A stretch of DNA of 64,000 nucleotides from Sva-07 sp963774765 (GCA_963774765.1 CAVZGP010000013.1:113776-177775), one strand, 5' to 3'. Positions 18,199-26,806 are shown, counted from the first letter of the stretch. Notes: generated by a model not told the origin, from the sequence alone. A program made the numbers and translations.

Positions 18199-19116
18199 AT
18201 GAACGAGTCCGAGATCCTGCACGAGCTGACGCCCGTCGCCGAGACGCTCCTCGAACGTCATCTCGCGACCACCAAGGAGTGGTTCCCGCACGACTACGTC
18301 CCGTACGGCCGCGGACGTGACCACGAGCCCGGGCATTCGTGGTCGCCCGACGATGCCGACCTCGGAGGCCACGAGATCGGGCCGGAGGTCCGCAGCGCGC
18401 TCCTGGTCAACCTTCTCACCGAGGACAATCTGCCGTACTACTTCCGCACCGTCGAGCAGCTGTTCGGCAAGGATGGAGCGTGGGGCACCTGGGTGCGCCG
18501 TTGGACCGCTGAAGAGGGTCGCCACTCGATGGTGATCTACGGCTATTTGATGGCCACCCGGGCGATCGACCCCGTCGAGCTCGAACGATCGCGGATGGTG
18601 CAGGTGTCCGGCGGCCAGATTCCCGACCCTGCGTTGCACGAGGGATTCGTCTACCTCGCGCTGCAGGAGTTGGCGACCCGGATCTCCCATCGCAACACCG
18701 GTGCACTGCTCGGCGATCCGGTCGGCTACGAGGTGATGAAGCGTGTCGGCAGCGACGAGAATCTCCACCAACTCTTCTACCGCGACCTCGCCGCCGCAGC
18801 GATCGAAGCCGACCCGAACACGATGATGATCGCGATCGAGAAGCAGGTGCGCAACTTCGCGATGCCCGGCACCGGCATCCCCGACTTCGATCGCCACGCC
18901 GCGCTGATCGCCAAGGCAGGGATCTACGACCTGCAGATCCACCACGAGCAGATCCTCGCCCCGGTCGTCCTGCGTCAGTGGGGCGCCGACAAGATCCCCG
19001 GGCTCAGCGGTGACGGCGCCGCCGCCCAGGAACGCCTGATGAAGCGCCTTGCCACCAGCGAGAAGGTTGCCAGGCGCTTCGCCGAACGCCGCGACGCCGC
19101 CCTCGCCGCCACCTGA
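18199..19116 (+). CDS. Acyl-ACP desaturase (ferritin-like di-iron)
   Basis: 305 residues, of the FA_desaturase_2 / plant stearoyl-ACP desaturase type found in actinobacteria (DesA1/DesA2). The di-iron ligands are visible: Glu75 (NLLTEDNLPYY), Glu106-x-x-His109 (EEGRHSMV), Glu157 (ALQELATR) and Glu187-x-x-His190 (SDENLHQLFY). It should introduce a double bond into an acyl chain carried by ACP, using a reduced electron donor and oxygen. It stands alone as a transcription unit with an operator-like palindrome at its start and palindrome clusters A and B on either side in opposite orientation. The exact double-bond position cannot be told from sequence. Confidence 0.93.
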   Translation: MNESEILHELTPVAETLLERHLATTKEWFPHDYVPYGRGRDHEPGHSWSPDDADLGGHEIGPEVRSALLVNLLTEDNLPYYFRTVEQLFGKDGAWGTWVRRWTAEEGRHSMVIYGYLMATRAIDPVELERSRMVQVSGGQIPDPALHEGFVYLALQELATRISHRNTGALLGDPVGYEVMKRVGSDENLHQLFYRDLAAAAIEADPNTMMIAIEKQVRNFAMPGTGIPDFDRHAALIAKAGIYDLQIHHEQILAPVVLRQWGADKIPGLSGDGAAAQERLMKRLATSEKVARRFAERRDAALAAT

Positions 19117-19146
19117 CCCCACCCCACCAGGCGCGGTGACCTCCCC

Positions 19147-19249
19147 GCGATGAGCCAACCGACCGGATACGGCGGTTTCGCTCATCGCAACCCGACCGGA
19201 CCTCCCCGCGATGAGCCAACCGACCGGATACGGCGGTTTCGCTCATCGC
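19147..19249 (-). repeat. Palindrome cluster B: two 42-bp units, 61 bp apart, opposite orientation to cluster A
   Basis: Units at 19147-19188 and 19208-19249 are identical to each other. Compared with cluster A they are in reverse orientation and carry the TTGG variant of one arm, so each stem has one mismatch. Together with cluster A they bracket the desaturase gene. They lie in the 164-bp gap before thpR. Confidence 0.9.
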
Positions 19250-19280
19250 AACCCGTGTGGGCGTTGGCAGACTGGCGCGG

Positions 19281-19778
19281 ATGACCCGGTTGTTCGTCGC
19301 CATCTGGCCACCCGAGCGGGTGCTCGACCAACTGAGCGATCTCGAGCGACCGCGCGATCAGGGCGTCAAGTGGGTGCCGATCGAGAACCTGCACATCACA
19401 CTTCGATTTCTCGGTGATGCAGACGTCGACGAGGTGACCGACCGGCTCGATCAGGTGTTGCTTCCGACGTGCACTGCGATGCTCGGCCCGGCGTTCGATC
19501 TGCTCGGCGAACGCTCGCTGGTCACCCCGGTCGCCGGCGTCGATGACCTCGCCGCCGTGGTCCAGCAGGCAGTACGCGGGCTCGGGACCGAACGCGAACG
19601 CAAGCGCTTCCAGGGCCATGTCACCGTGGCTCGACTGGCCCGACATGCCCGGCCGACTCGAAGTGCGGGCCGCCCATTCGAGGCGTCGTTCGACGTCGAC
19701 GATGTGGCACTCGTCGCCAGCACGCTCGCCGATACCGGCGCCGTGTACGAAACCGTTGCCACCTGGTCCACTCGCTGA
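19281..19778 (+). CDS. thpR: RNA 2',3'-cyclic phosphodiesterase (2H family)
   Basis: 165 residues, the usual length for ThpR/LigT. The two HxT motifs of the 2H fold are His38-Ile-Thr (ENLHITLRFLG) and His113-Val-Thr (FQGHVTVARL), and the N-terminal LFVAIWPPE is typical. The enzyme opens 2',3'-cyclic phosphate ends of RNA in the cytoplasm, and some members ligate tRNA halves in vitro. The ATG at 19281 fits the family N-terminus. It is 16 bp upstream of the RidA gene and is probably co-transcribed with it. Confidence 0.93.
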   Translation: MTRLFVAIWPPERVLDQLSDLERPRDQGVKWVPIENLHITLRFLGDADVDEVTDRLDQVLLPTCTAMLGPAFDLLGERSLVTPVAGVDDLAAVVQQAVRGLGTERERKRFQGHVTVARLARHARPTRSAGRPFEASFDVDDVALVASTLADTGAVYETVATWSTR

Positions 19779-19794
19779 CTGCCAGGCTGTCGCG

Positions 19795-20181
19795 ATGACC
19801 CGCGAACGCATCTCTCAGGGCAGCGAGTTCGAGCGGACGATCGGGTACTCCCGTGCCGTGGTCGACGGACGATGGGTCTTCGTCGCCGGAACCACCGGGT
19901 TCGACTACGCGACGATGACGATCTCCGACGACATCATCGACCAGGTCGATCAGACGCTGGCCAACATCGATGACGCGCTGACACGCGCCGGATCGAGCGC
20001 CGACGATGTCGTCCGTGTCCGGTACCTGCTTCCCGACACCGACGACTTCGCGGCGTGCTGGCCGTCGCTTCGGCGCTATTTCGGCGAGGCTCGGCCCGCC
20101 GCGACGATGATGGTGGTCGGATTGTCCGATCCCCGCATGCGCATCGAGATCGAAGTGACTGCCCTCAAGCCGGAGGGCTAG
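19795..20181 (+). CDS. RidA family protein (enamine/imine deaminase-like)
   Basis: 128 residues, full length for the YjgF/YER057c/UK114 fold. Recognisable are GYSRAVVDGRWVFVAGTTG, the QTLANIDDALTRAGSS helix, VVRVRYLLPDTDDF, and the C-terminal RIEIEVTALKPEG strand. Family members hydrolyse reactive enamines or imines from PLP enzymes, though many subfamilies have other or unknown roles. Assignment to RidA proper is not certain. It follows thpR closely on the same strand. Confidence 0.9.
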   Translation: MTRERISQGSEFERTIGYSRAVVDGRWVFVAGTTGFDYATMTISDDIIDQVDQTLANIDDALTRAGSSADDVVRVRYLLPDTDDFAACWPSLRRYFGEARPAATMMVVGLSDPRMRIEIEVTALKPEG

Positions 20182-20190
20182 CTGTTGCGT

Positions 20191-20207
20191 CTGGGGTCTG
20201 ACCCCAG
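20191..20207. repeat. GGGGTCTGACCCC palindrome, short copy
   Basis: CTGGGGTC-T-GACCCCAG, a perfect 8-bp-arm palindrome ten bases after the RidA stop codon and before the acyl-CoA ligase gene. It shares its core with longer palindromes at 22093 and 23074. It could end transcription of the thpR-ridA unit, but no T-run follows. Confidence 0.7.
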
Positions 20208-20232
20208 ATGTACCACCCCGAGGTGCTACGAC

Positions 20233-21808
20233 ATGCGCATGGGGGATCTGCTCACTGCGCTCGCCGCAGCACAACCGGACAAGACCGCGATCATCGACGA
20301 CCGGACCGGGGTGACCGGTGCCGACGATGTCCGCACGATGACCTTCGCGCGAGTTCGAGGATCGGGCCAACCAACTCGTCCACGTGCTCGACGGGCTCGG
20401 CGTGAAGGCCGGCGACAAGGTCGTGTGGTGCGGTCAGAACTCGACGGGCATCTTGGAGTTGACGAGCGCGTCGCGCAAGATCGGCTCGACCGCAGTTCCG
20501 CTGAACTACCGGCTCTCCGATGAGGAGGCGGCGTACGTCGTCGACCACTGCGACGCCAGCACGGTCTACGTCGACGCCGAGTTTTGCGCGCTCTTCGCAC
20601 GGATCCGCAACGAGATACCGAAGGTTGTCAACCTGTTGGTGTTCGACGGTGACGCACCCGATGGAATGACGGCGGTCGACCCACTGATCGCTGCCGCGTC
20701 GACCGACGTGATGGAACGCGCGGAAGTCGACGAGGGCGGCGCCACGATGACGTACACGTCCGGCACCACTGGCAAGCCGAAGGGCGCCTTTCGCCGCACG
20801 GCCGCCGACCCACGCGCTGGTGCCGCGTTGATGCAGCACATCGGATACCGCGCCGACGACATCTACCTCACGACCGGACCGCTGTACCACTCGGGCCCTG
20901 GCGGGTTTGCGGCGAGCGCGTTGGCGATGGGGCAGACCGTGGTCCTGCAGCGCAAGTTCGATCCCGAGGACTGGTTGAGGATCCTCCAGCTCCACCGGCC
21001 CACCTCGACGTTCTCGGCGCCGACACCGTTCCGCATGATCTGCAACCTGCCCGACGACGTCAAGGCGGAGTACGACCGGTCGTCGATGCGGGTGATGATC
21101 GCCAACGCGGCACCCTGGAGCTTCGCGCTCAAGCAGCAGTACGTCGCCGACTTCCCACCCGAGTCGCTGTTCGAGATCTACGGCTCGACCGAGCTGGGTG
21201 TCAACACGGTGCTGCGGCCCGAAGACCAGATGCGCAAGCCCGGGTCGTGCGGCAAGGAGGCTCCCCTCGTCGAGATCCGGCTGTACGACGAGCTCGGCAA
21301 CATCGTCACGGGAACCGGCCCTGATGCGACCGGCGAGGTGTTCGTGCGATCGACGGCGGTGTTCGCCGACTACTACAAGCAGCACGACAAGTTCGAAGAG
21401 GACCACCGCGACGGCTTCCAGACCGTCGGCGACATCGCCTACCGCGACGACGAGGGATTCATCTACATCTGTGACCGCAAGAAGGACATGATCATCTCCG
21501 GTGGGATGAACATCTATCCGGCCGAGATCGAGGCGGCGCTCGAATCGCACCCGGACATCTACGAAGCCGCCGTGTTCGGTATCCCCAGCGACGACTGGGG
21601 CGAGCTGGTCCACGCCGTGATCGTCAAACGGGAGGGTTCCGATCTCGACGAGGACGCCGTGAAGGCGCACTCGCGTGAGCATCTGGCGAGCTACAAGATC
21701 CCCCGGTCGATCTCGTGGATCGATGAACTCCCGAAGACGGGCTCGGGCAAGATCCTCAAGCGCGACCTACGCAAGCCCTACTGGGAGGGCCGCGCCAGCA
21801 ACGTGTGA
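20233..21808 (+). CDS. Fatty-acyl-CoA synthetase (AMP-dependent ligase), frameshifted near 20350
   Basis: About 524 residues after removal of one extra base. The start MRMGDLLTALAAAQPDKTA fits the family, and ATG 20239 is an alternative. The frame breaks after MTFA and resumes with EFEDRANQLVHVLDGLG; an extra C in TTCGCGCGAG explains this. Motifs: P-loop MTYTSGTTGKPKGA, IYGSTELGVNT, GDIAYRDDEGFIYICDRKKD (adenylate contact), SGGMNIYPAEIE hinge, and catalytic Lys in LPKTGSGKILKRDLR. It activates a carboxylic acid with ATP and transfers it to CoA. Chain length cannot be predicted. Confidence 0.88.
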
Positions 21809-21849
21809 CCTCATCACATCGATGAAGGGGCCCGTTCTCGCGCCATCAT

Positions 21850-22092
21850 GTGGAAGTGCCCACACCTCCGCCGCTTCGCGAGGATTGGCGCGAGCTTCCG
21901 CACCTGCGACGCCTGGCGGAGCATCATCTGCAACGCGCGGAGATCCTTCGACGTCACGGTGACGCACTTCAACGCGGCGAGCCGGTGTATGCCGACCCCG
22001 TGAGCGGATTCAGCGTGTTCACGTCGGAGTTCCTCGCGTCCCGCGGGTACTGCTGCGAGAGTGGCTGCCGCCATTGCCCATACGTCACCTGA
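21850..22092 (+). CDS. DUF5522 family protein
   Basis: 80 residues from a GTG start. The family hallmark is at the C-terminus: YADPVSGFSVFTSEFL, then RGYCCESGCRHCPYVT, whose cysteines and His could bind a metal. No function is established for the family to my knowledge. The stop codon is followed immediately by the long palindrome at 22093, which may serve as its terminator. Confidence 0.75.
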   Translation: MEVPTPPPLREDWRELPHLRRLAEHHLQRAEILRRHGDALQRGEPVYADPVSGFSVFTSEFLASRGYCCESGCRHCPYVT

Positions 22093-22127
22093 CGATTTCA
22101 CCAGGGGTCTGACCCCTGGTGAAATCG
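22093..22127. repeat. 35-bp perfect palindrome with GGGGTCTGACCCC core
   Basis: Arms CGATTTCACCAGGGGTC and GACCCCTGGTGAAATCG are a perfect 17-bp inverted repeat around a single T. It begins at the base after the DUF5522 stop and ends 38 bp before the antibiotic-kinase start. A near copy follows that gene (23074). It would form a very stable hairpin; a terminator or a small mobile palindrome are both possible. Confidence 0.85.
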
Positions 22128-22165
22128 CGTGGTGGTGCGGCGAGCGTGCTCAGTAGGGTCGCCGC

Positions 22166-23071
22166 ATGATCGAGCTGTCCGAGGTGGTGCGCAACCGGGC
22201 GCTCGCCGAGGGTCACGCCAACTGGATCGACGATCTGACGGACACCGTCCGTGGGCTCGAACGCGACTGGGGGTTCGCGATCGGACGGCTGTACGACGAG
22301 GGTACGGAGGCCTTCGTCGCCGATGCCGTTCTCGCCGACGGAACGCCGGCCGTCCTCAAGGTGCTCGTCCCCCGACGGGGCGGCGGCTTCGACGACCACG
22401 AGGCGACCGTGTTGCGACTCGCCGCCGGCGATGGCTGCCCGACCCTCTACCGCGACGACGCTGCCCGAGGGGCGCTGCTGATGGAGCGGCTCGGGCCGTC
22501 GATGTTCTCGCTCGGCGTCGCCTATCAGCAGCGGCTTCCGGCGTTGTGCGACGCGGCGGCGCGCATTTGGCGCCCTGCTCCCGCCGTCGACCTCGCCACC
22601 GGCGCCGAGAAGGCAGCGTGGCTCGCGGAGTTCATCGCAACGACGTGGGCCGAGTTGGATGAGCCGTGCGATCGGCGCACCGTCGACCATGCGATTGCCT
22701 GTGCCAACCGTCGGCTGGGTGCCCACGATCCTGAACGCGCGGTCCTTGTCCACGGTGACGTTCATCAATGGAACGCGCTGCGATCCGACGAATCCGGCTC
22801 GTACAAGCTCGTCGATCCCGACGGTCTGGTGGCCGAAGCCGAATACGACCTCGGCGTGATCCTTCGTGAGGATCCGGATGAACCAGCCGCGGCCGACACG
22901 ATGGCCACGGCACGCTGGATGGCCGCACGCCACGACCTCGACGCGTCCGCCATCTGGGAATGGGGAGTGACCGAGCGGGTGTCGACCGGACTCGTGGCGA
23001 CCAAGATCGGTCTGCAACCGGTCGGTCGCCAGATGCTCGACCTCGCCGACCGCATCGCACGCGAACGGTGA
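22166..23071 (+). CDS. Aminoglycoside/hydroxyurea antibiotic resistance kinase family protein
   Basis: 301 residues of the APH(6)/Hur kinase fold. Seen are the N-lobe Lys in PAVLKVLVPRRGGG, the catalytic loop LVHGDVHQWNALR and the metal-binding YKLVDPDGLVAEAEYDLG. The family contains streptomycin 6-phosphotransferases and many relatives of unknown substrate, so actual resistance should not be assumed. Near-identical GGGGTCTGACCCC-type palindromes lie just before and just after the gene. Confidence 0.86.
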   Translation: MIELSEVVRNRALAEGHANWIDDLTDTVRGLERDWGFAIGRLYDEGTEAFVADAVLADGTPAVLKVLVPRRGGGFDDHEATVLRLAAGDGCPTLYRDDAARGALLMERLGPSMFSLGVAYQQRLPALCDAAARIWRPAPAVDLATGAEKAAWLAEFIATTWAELDEPCDRRTVDHAIACANRRLGAHDPERAVLVHGDVHQWNALRSDESGSYKLVDPDGLVAEAEYDLGVILREDPDEPAAADTMATARWMAARHDLDASAIWEWGVTERVSTGLVATKIGLQPVGRQMLDLADRIARER

Positions 23072-23073
23072 CG

Positions 23074-23109
23074 CGATTGCAGCAGGGGTCTGGACCCCTG
23101 GTGAAATCA
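23074..23109. repeat. Imperfect 36-bp copy of the GGGGTCTGACCCC palindrome
   Basis: CGATTGCAGCAGGGGTC-TG-GACCCCTGGTGAAATCA is a diverged copy of the element at 22093, with two mismatched positions in the left arm. It starts two bases after the kinase stop and covers the stop codon (23107-23109) of the convergent VOC gene. A bidirectional terminator role fits this spot. Confidence 0.8.
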
Positions 23110-23511
23110 GTGGAGGCAGAACTCGTTGCCTTCGGGGTCGAGCAGGGTGATCCAATGTCCTTCCGGCTCGTCGAACTCGGCGACGTGGGTTGCACCAAGC
23201 TCCACCAGCTCGGCGGCCCGGCGATGCAACTCGGTCGGATCGACGTGGACATCGAGGTGCATCCGGTTCTTCGCCGTCTTGGCCTCGGGCACCTTCAGGA
23301 AGAAGACGCGGGGCCCGATCCCATCGGGGTCGACGATCGCAAACGCCCGGTCGGGATCCGACTGATCGATGCCGAACGCGTCGAGTGCCGCCTCCCAGGT
23401 GTCGAATCCGCCAGGTGGCGGTTGCTCGACGTAACCGAGCACCTCGCACCAGAACTCAGCCAGCTTGCGCGGACCCGCGGCGTCGACGGTGATCTGTATC
23501 GCTCTCGACAT
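23107..23511 (-). CDS. VOC (glyoxalase/bleomycin resistance) superfamily protein
   Basis: 134 residues. The beta-alpha-beta-beta-beta modules of the glyoxalase fold are clear: SRAIQITVDAAGPRKLAEFW at the start, then KNRMHLDVHVD, and the family ending GHWITLLDPEGNEFCLH with a metal-ligand Glu. The usual small cytosolic single-subunit form, likely dimeric. Substrate unknown. The ATG at 23511 is the only sensible start. It converges on the kinase gene. Confidence 0.86.
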   Translation of the reverse strand: MSRAIQITVDAAGPRKLAEFWCEVLGYVEQPPPGGFDTWEAALDAFGIDQSDPDRAFAIVDPDGIGPRVFFLKVPEAKTAKNRMHLDVHVDPTELHRRAAELVELGATHVAEFDEPEGHWITLLDPEGNEFCLH

Positions 23512-23601
23512 CGCCCCATCATGGCGCAGCGCTGGACGACCCCGGCCACGAGTTCGCGTTTCCGGTTCCAACCACGGCGCCGACCGCGTAGGTTCGGAGC
23601 C

Positions 23602-24015
23602 ATGGGAGGAACGAACGCCGTCGTCGAGACCGTCCTGAAGTCGCCGCTGCACCCGGTGATGTCCGCCAGGTTCGCGTTGATCCGCTACCACGGCGCCCGC
23701 TCCGGAAGCGAGTACACGTTGCCGGTCCAGTACGCGAACACCAACGGTGGGCTGGTCGTCGTGGTCGGCGAACCCGACATCAAGACGTGGTGGCGGAACT
23801 TCACCACGATGGGTCAGGCCCACGTGTTGTTGGCCGGGCGCTGGTTGCCGATGACGGCGCACGCGCTCCTCGGTCGCGAGGACCGCGAGGCCGTCACGCC
23901 GCTGTTGCGGTCGTACGCCGCCCGGTTTCCGAAGATCGTGAAGTCGCTCGATGGTGACACCCTCGACGAGCGGGTCGAGCACGCCGTCGTCGTCTGGCTG
24001 CGCGCCGCTGCCTGA
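23602..24015 (+). CDS. Nitroreductase/quinone reductase family (DUF385, deazaflavin-type) protein
   Basis: 137 residues. The split-barrel pattern of the F420-dependent DUF385/Ddn group is visible: RFALIRYHGARSGSEYTLPV with the typical G-x-x-SG turn, then VVVVGEPDIKTWWRNF and the AHVLLAGRWLPM strand. Members reduce quinones or other substrates with F420H2, or bind F420 or lipid without known activity. The cofactor call is from the family, not from a visible diagnostic residue. ATG 23602 is in good agreement with the family. Confidence 0.78.
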   Translation: MGGTNAVVETVLKSPLHPVMSARFALIRYHGARSGSEYTLPVQYANTNGGLVVVVGEPDIKTWWRNFTTMGQAHVLLAGRWLPMTAHALLGREDREAVTPLLRSYAARFPKIVKSLDGDTLDERVEHAVVVWLRAAA

Positions 24016-24036
24016 GCGGCATGCGATCATGTCCGA

Positions 24037-24414
24037 ATGACAAGTCCGCCCGATGGCTATCGCACCGTGACGCCTCGCATCGCCGTCGATGACGTGCCTG
24101 CCCTGGTCGACTTCCTCCGCGCCGTCTTCGATGCGCAGGGCGAGGTGCCGGTGGGTCGACCGGCAGAACTCACGATCGGCGATTCCATGTTGATGGTCGG
24201 TCCGATCGTCGAGCGCGAGCCGTTCCCGGCATTCCTCTACGTGTACGTGGCGGACGTCGACACGACCTACGAGCGCGCGATCGAGGCGGGTGCCGCGTCG
24301 ATCGAAGCTCCGCTCGACACGCCCTACGGTGATCGTCGGGCGATGGTGCGAGACCCGTTCGGTGATCTCTTCCAGATCGCGCACCGGCTCGCAGAGTCGC
24401 CCCCGGCTCGATGA
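24037..24414 (+). CDS. VOC family protein, PhnB-like
   Basis: 125 residues, with the PhnB/DUF1428-like layout: YRTVTPRIAVDDVPALVDFL, LTIGDSMLMVG, LYVYVADVDTTYERAIEAG, and the end YGDRRAMVRDPFGDLFQIA. The last Asp-Pro-Phe-Gly motif is typical of this branch. Function unknown; many are annotated as glyoxalase-like. It follows the DUF385 gene by 21 bp on the same strand. Confidence 0.86.
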   Translation: MTSPPDGYRTVTPRIAVDDVPALVDFLRAVFDAQGEVPVGRPAELTIGDSMLMVGPIVEREPFPAFLYVYVADVDTTYERAIEAGAASIEAPLDTPYGDRRAMVRDPFGDLFQIAHRLAESPPAR

Positions 24415-24445
24415 GCCCCGGCGATCGCCGCCCGAACGGGTCAGG

Positions 24446-25510
24446 TCACGGGGTGTCGCGGACGGTGATGACCGTCTTGCCCCTCGTCTGGCCTGTGTCC
24501 AAGCCTCGGAGCGCGTCGACCGCGTCGGCGAGGGGAACACGATCGTCGACCGCTGCGACGACGTCGCCCGCGGCGAGCATGTCGACCAGTGCGTCGATGT
24601 GTGTGCGGCTCTCGGAACTGATGAAGAACGTCATCCGCTGACGGACGACCAGCGACAGCGCAGCTGCCCGCAAATTCCTCCCGGTCCCAGCGGCGAAGCG
24701 CCCGCCGTTGTCGCCACCGACGATGACGTGGGTCCCGCGGTCGGTCAGGAGTCGACGCAGTCGCAGCAGCGGTGTGCGTCCGGCGATGTCGATGATCAGA
24801 TCGAACCGTCCATCGAAATCAGCGAAATCGGTCGTGGCGTAATCGACCACCGCCTCGGCGCCGAGCGACGAGACGAACTCGAGTTTGGCGGAGCTGGCCA
24901 CGCCGGTGACCCTCGCCCCGAGTGCCCTCGCGATCTGCACAGCGAATGAGCCGACACCTCCCGACGCTCCGATGACCAGTACCTCTTGGCCGGCCTCGAC
25001 GCGGCCAACGGTGGTGAGAGCTTGCAGCGCGGTGATGCCGGAGATCGTCGAAGCGCCAGCCTCGTCGAATGTGATCGACGCGGGCTTCGCGGCAAGCTTC
25101 GACTCATCAGCGAGGGCGTACTCGGCAAACGATCCACTGGCAATGCCCATCACGTGGTCGCCCGGAGCGAACCGCCTGACCGACGAACCAACGGCGGCCA
25201 CACGCCCCGCGACGTCGCCGCCGAGCACGGGCTGTTTCGGCCGGGTCACGCCGAATCCGGCGATGCGCAGCAGGTACGGCATGCCGGTCATCAGGTGCCA
25301 CACGCCTCGATCGAGCCCCGCGGCCGCGACCTCGACGAGGACCTCGTTCGGACCTGGCTCAGGAACGGCCGTCTGCTCGACGGTGACGGTGTCGGCCGGT
25401 CCATACCGGTGTCGCACCACGGCGGACATCGAGGTCGGCACGTCGCCCGGTCGCGTGTTCAGCCGGGCAGCGTCGGCCGTGGGGGTCGTTGGGTTCGTGT
25501 CGGTCGTCAT
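24446..25510 (-). CDS. NAD(P)-dependent zinc-free alcohol dehydrogenase / quinone oxidoreductase family protein
   Basis: 354 residues of the medium-chain dehydrogenase fold. GroES-like part: VPEPGPNEVLVEVAAAGLDRG and PVLGGDVAGRVAAVGSSV. Rossmann part: VLVIGASGGVGSFAVQIARALGA (AxGGVG nucleotide loop) and the C-terminal TRGKTVITV. No catalytic or structural zinc cysteines, as in quinone oxidoreductases (QOR). It is transcribed away from the TetR gene at 25605 across a 94-bp gap with two operator-like palindromes, so it is probably the target of that repressor. Confidence 0.9.
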   Translation of the reverse strand: MTTDTNPTTPTADAARLNTRPGDVPTSMSAVVRHRYGPADTVTVEQTAVPEPGPNEVLVEVAAAGLDRGVWHLMTGMPYLLRIAGFGVTRPKQPVLGGDVAGRVAAVGSSVRRFAPGDHVMGIASGSFAEYALADESKLAAKPASITFDEAGASTISGITALQALTTVGRVEAGQEVLVIGASGGVGSFAVQIARALGARVTGVASSAKLEFVSSLGAEAVVDYATTDFADFDGRFDLIIDIAGRTPLLRLRRLLTDRGTHVIVGGDNGGRFAAGTGRNLRAAALSLVVRQRMTFFISSESRTHIDALVDMLAAGDVVAAVDDRVPLADAVDALRGLDTGQTRGKTVITVRDTP

Positions 25511-25526
25511 TTCGGTTCCTTCGTGT

Positions 25527-25572
25527 CGTACTTTGTACGGTGATCGCGAAAACCCTACACGTACTTAGTACG
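25527..25572. promoter_or_regulatory. Pair of TetR-type operators between divergent genes
   Basis: Two 13-bp palindromes, CGTACTTTGTACG (25527-25539) and CGTACTTAGTACG (25560-25572), start 33 bp apart. They sit in the gap between the oxidoreductase start (25510) and the TetR start (25605). The position fits autorepression plus control of the oxidoreductase; binding by the neighbouring TetR is inferred from the arrangement. Confidence 0.8.
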
Positions 25573-25604
25573 ATGCGCAACCACGACTTCTCGAAGGGCA
25601 TCAC

Positions 25605-26267
25605 ATGACCGCAACTGAAGCATCCGTCGGGCGGACCCGACTCAGTTCCGAGCGCGTGCTGTCGGGTGCACTTGCGCTCGCCGACGAGATCGGGATCGAG
25701 GACCTCACCATCCGACGCCTCGCCGATGCGTTGGAGGTCAAGCCGATGACGATCTACCACCACGTCGCCAACAAGGAGGCGATCATCGACGGCATGGTCG
25801 ACCTCGTGTTCGGCGAGATCGAACTCCCCGATCCCGACCTCCCATGGAGGGACGCGATCCGTCGACGGTGCGCGTCGGCGCTCTCGGTCCTCGCACGTCA
25901 CCGTTGGGCGACGCCGTACATGGAATCGCGCACGACACCCGGTCCGGCGCTGCTGACCCATCACGACGCGATGCTGGGATGCCTTCGACAGGCGATGACG
26001 ATCGACATGACGGCGCATGCCTATGCCGTGCTCGATTCGTACGTGTACGGCTTCGCACTTCAAGTGGCGAGCCTCCCTGCGACCGGCGGCGACGACATGG
26101 CCGAGCTCACTGCCACGATCATGGAGCACTTCCCGACGGACGTGTACCCACACCTCGCCGAGTTCACCGCCGAGCATGTCCTGCAACCGGGCTACGACTT
26201 CACGGACGAGTTCGAGTTCGGCCTCGAACTGATCCTCGACGGGCTCGAACGGCGTGCGCGGAGTTGA
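25605..26267 (+). CDS. TetR/AcrR family transcriptional regulator with TetR_C domain
   Basis: 220 residues. The N-terminal HTH is at about residues 12-58 (LADEIGIEDLTIRRLADALE, then KPMTIYHHVANKEAIIDGM). The C-terminal part with HRWATPYMESRTTPGPALLTHHD and DSYVYGFALQ matches the TetR_C-type ligand domain. It likely represses the divergent oxidoreductase gene and itself through the CGTACT-N1-AGTACG sites in the shared gap. The inducer is unknown. Confidence 0.9.
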   Translation: MTATEASVGRTRLSSERVLSGALALADEIGIEDLTIRRLADALEVKPMTIYHHVANKEAIIDGMVDLVFGEIELPDPDLPWRDAIRRRCASALSVLARHRWATPYMESRTTPGPALLTHHDAMLGCLRQAMTIDMTAHAYAVLDSYVYGFALQVASLPATGGDDMAELTATIMEHFPTDVYPHLAEFTAEHVLQPGYDFTDEFEFGLELILDGLERRARS

Positions 26268-26297
26268 TCATCACGACGTCGACGCCGCCATCAAGAT

Positions 26298-26738
26298 GTG
26301 GTTGAGTTCAGGTTCGTGAGCGCCAACGAATCGCCGAAGCTCCTCGCCGGCGGCAATCCACAGATCCCGAAGGGCGACGGTCCGGCTCCGGTTCGCGAGT
26401 ACATCGCGGCGATGCCGGGCTGGAAGCACGACGTCGGCCAGCTGCTCGACTCGATCATCGAACGAGCGGTGCCCGACGTGCGAAAGGCGGTGAAGTGGAA
26501 CTCACCCCTCTATGGCGCCACCGGCCAGGAGGGTTGGTTCCTGTCGTTGCACTGCTTCGACCGGTACGTCAAGGTGACGTTCTTCCGAGGCATGTCGCTG
26601 GACCCGACGCCGCCCGGAACCTCGAAGACGCCCGAGACCCGCTCTCTCGCCGTGTACGAGGATCTCGGTCAGTTCGACGAGGCTCAGTTCATCGACTGGG
26701 TTCTCCAGGCAAGCCTGCTCAGCCACGAAAAGCTGTAG
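26298..26738 (+). CDS. DUF1801 (YdhG-like) protein
   Basis: 146 residues from the GTG at 26298, or 140 from the GTG at 26316, which gives MSANESPKLLAGG and may be the better start. The family pattern is clear: VREYIAAMPGWKHDVGQLLDSIIERAVPD, VKWNSPLYG, WFLSLHCFDRYVKVTFFRG. DUF1801 includes the Bacillus iron chaperone frataxin homologue, but most members are uncharacterised. The short gap after the TetR gene suggests possible co-transcription. Confidence 0.8.
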   Translation: MVEFRFVSANESPKLLAGGNPQIPKGDGPAPVREYIAAMPGWKHDVGQLLDSIIERAVPDVRKAVKWNSPLYGATGQEGWFLSLHCFDRYVKVTFFRGMSLDPTPPGTSKTPETRSLAVYEDLGQFDEAQFIDWVLQASLLSHEKL

Positions 26739-26806
26739 CCGGGGCCAGCCGCGGCCGACACCTGCTGTGTGACGCCGCCGCGAGTCACACGACGCAGTGG
26801 GTGGCG

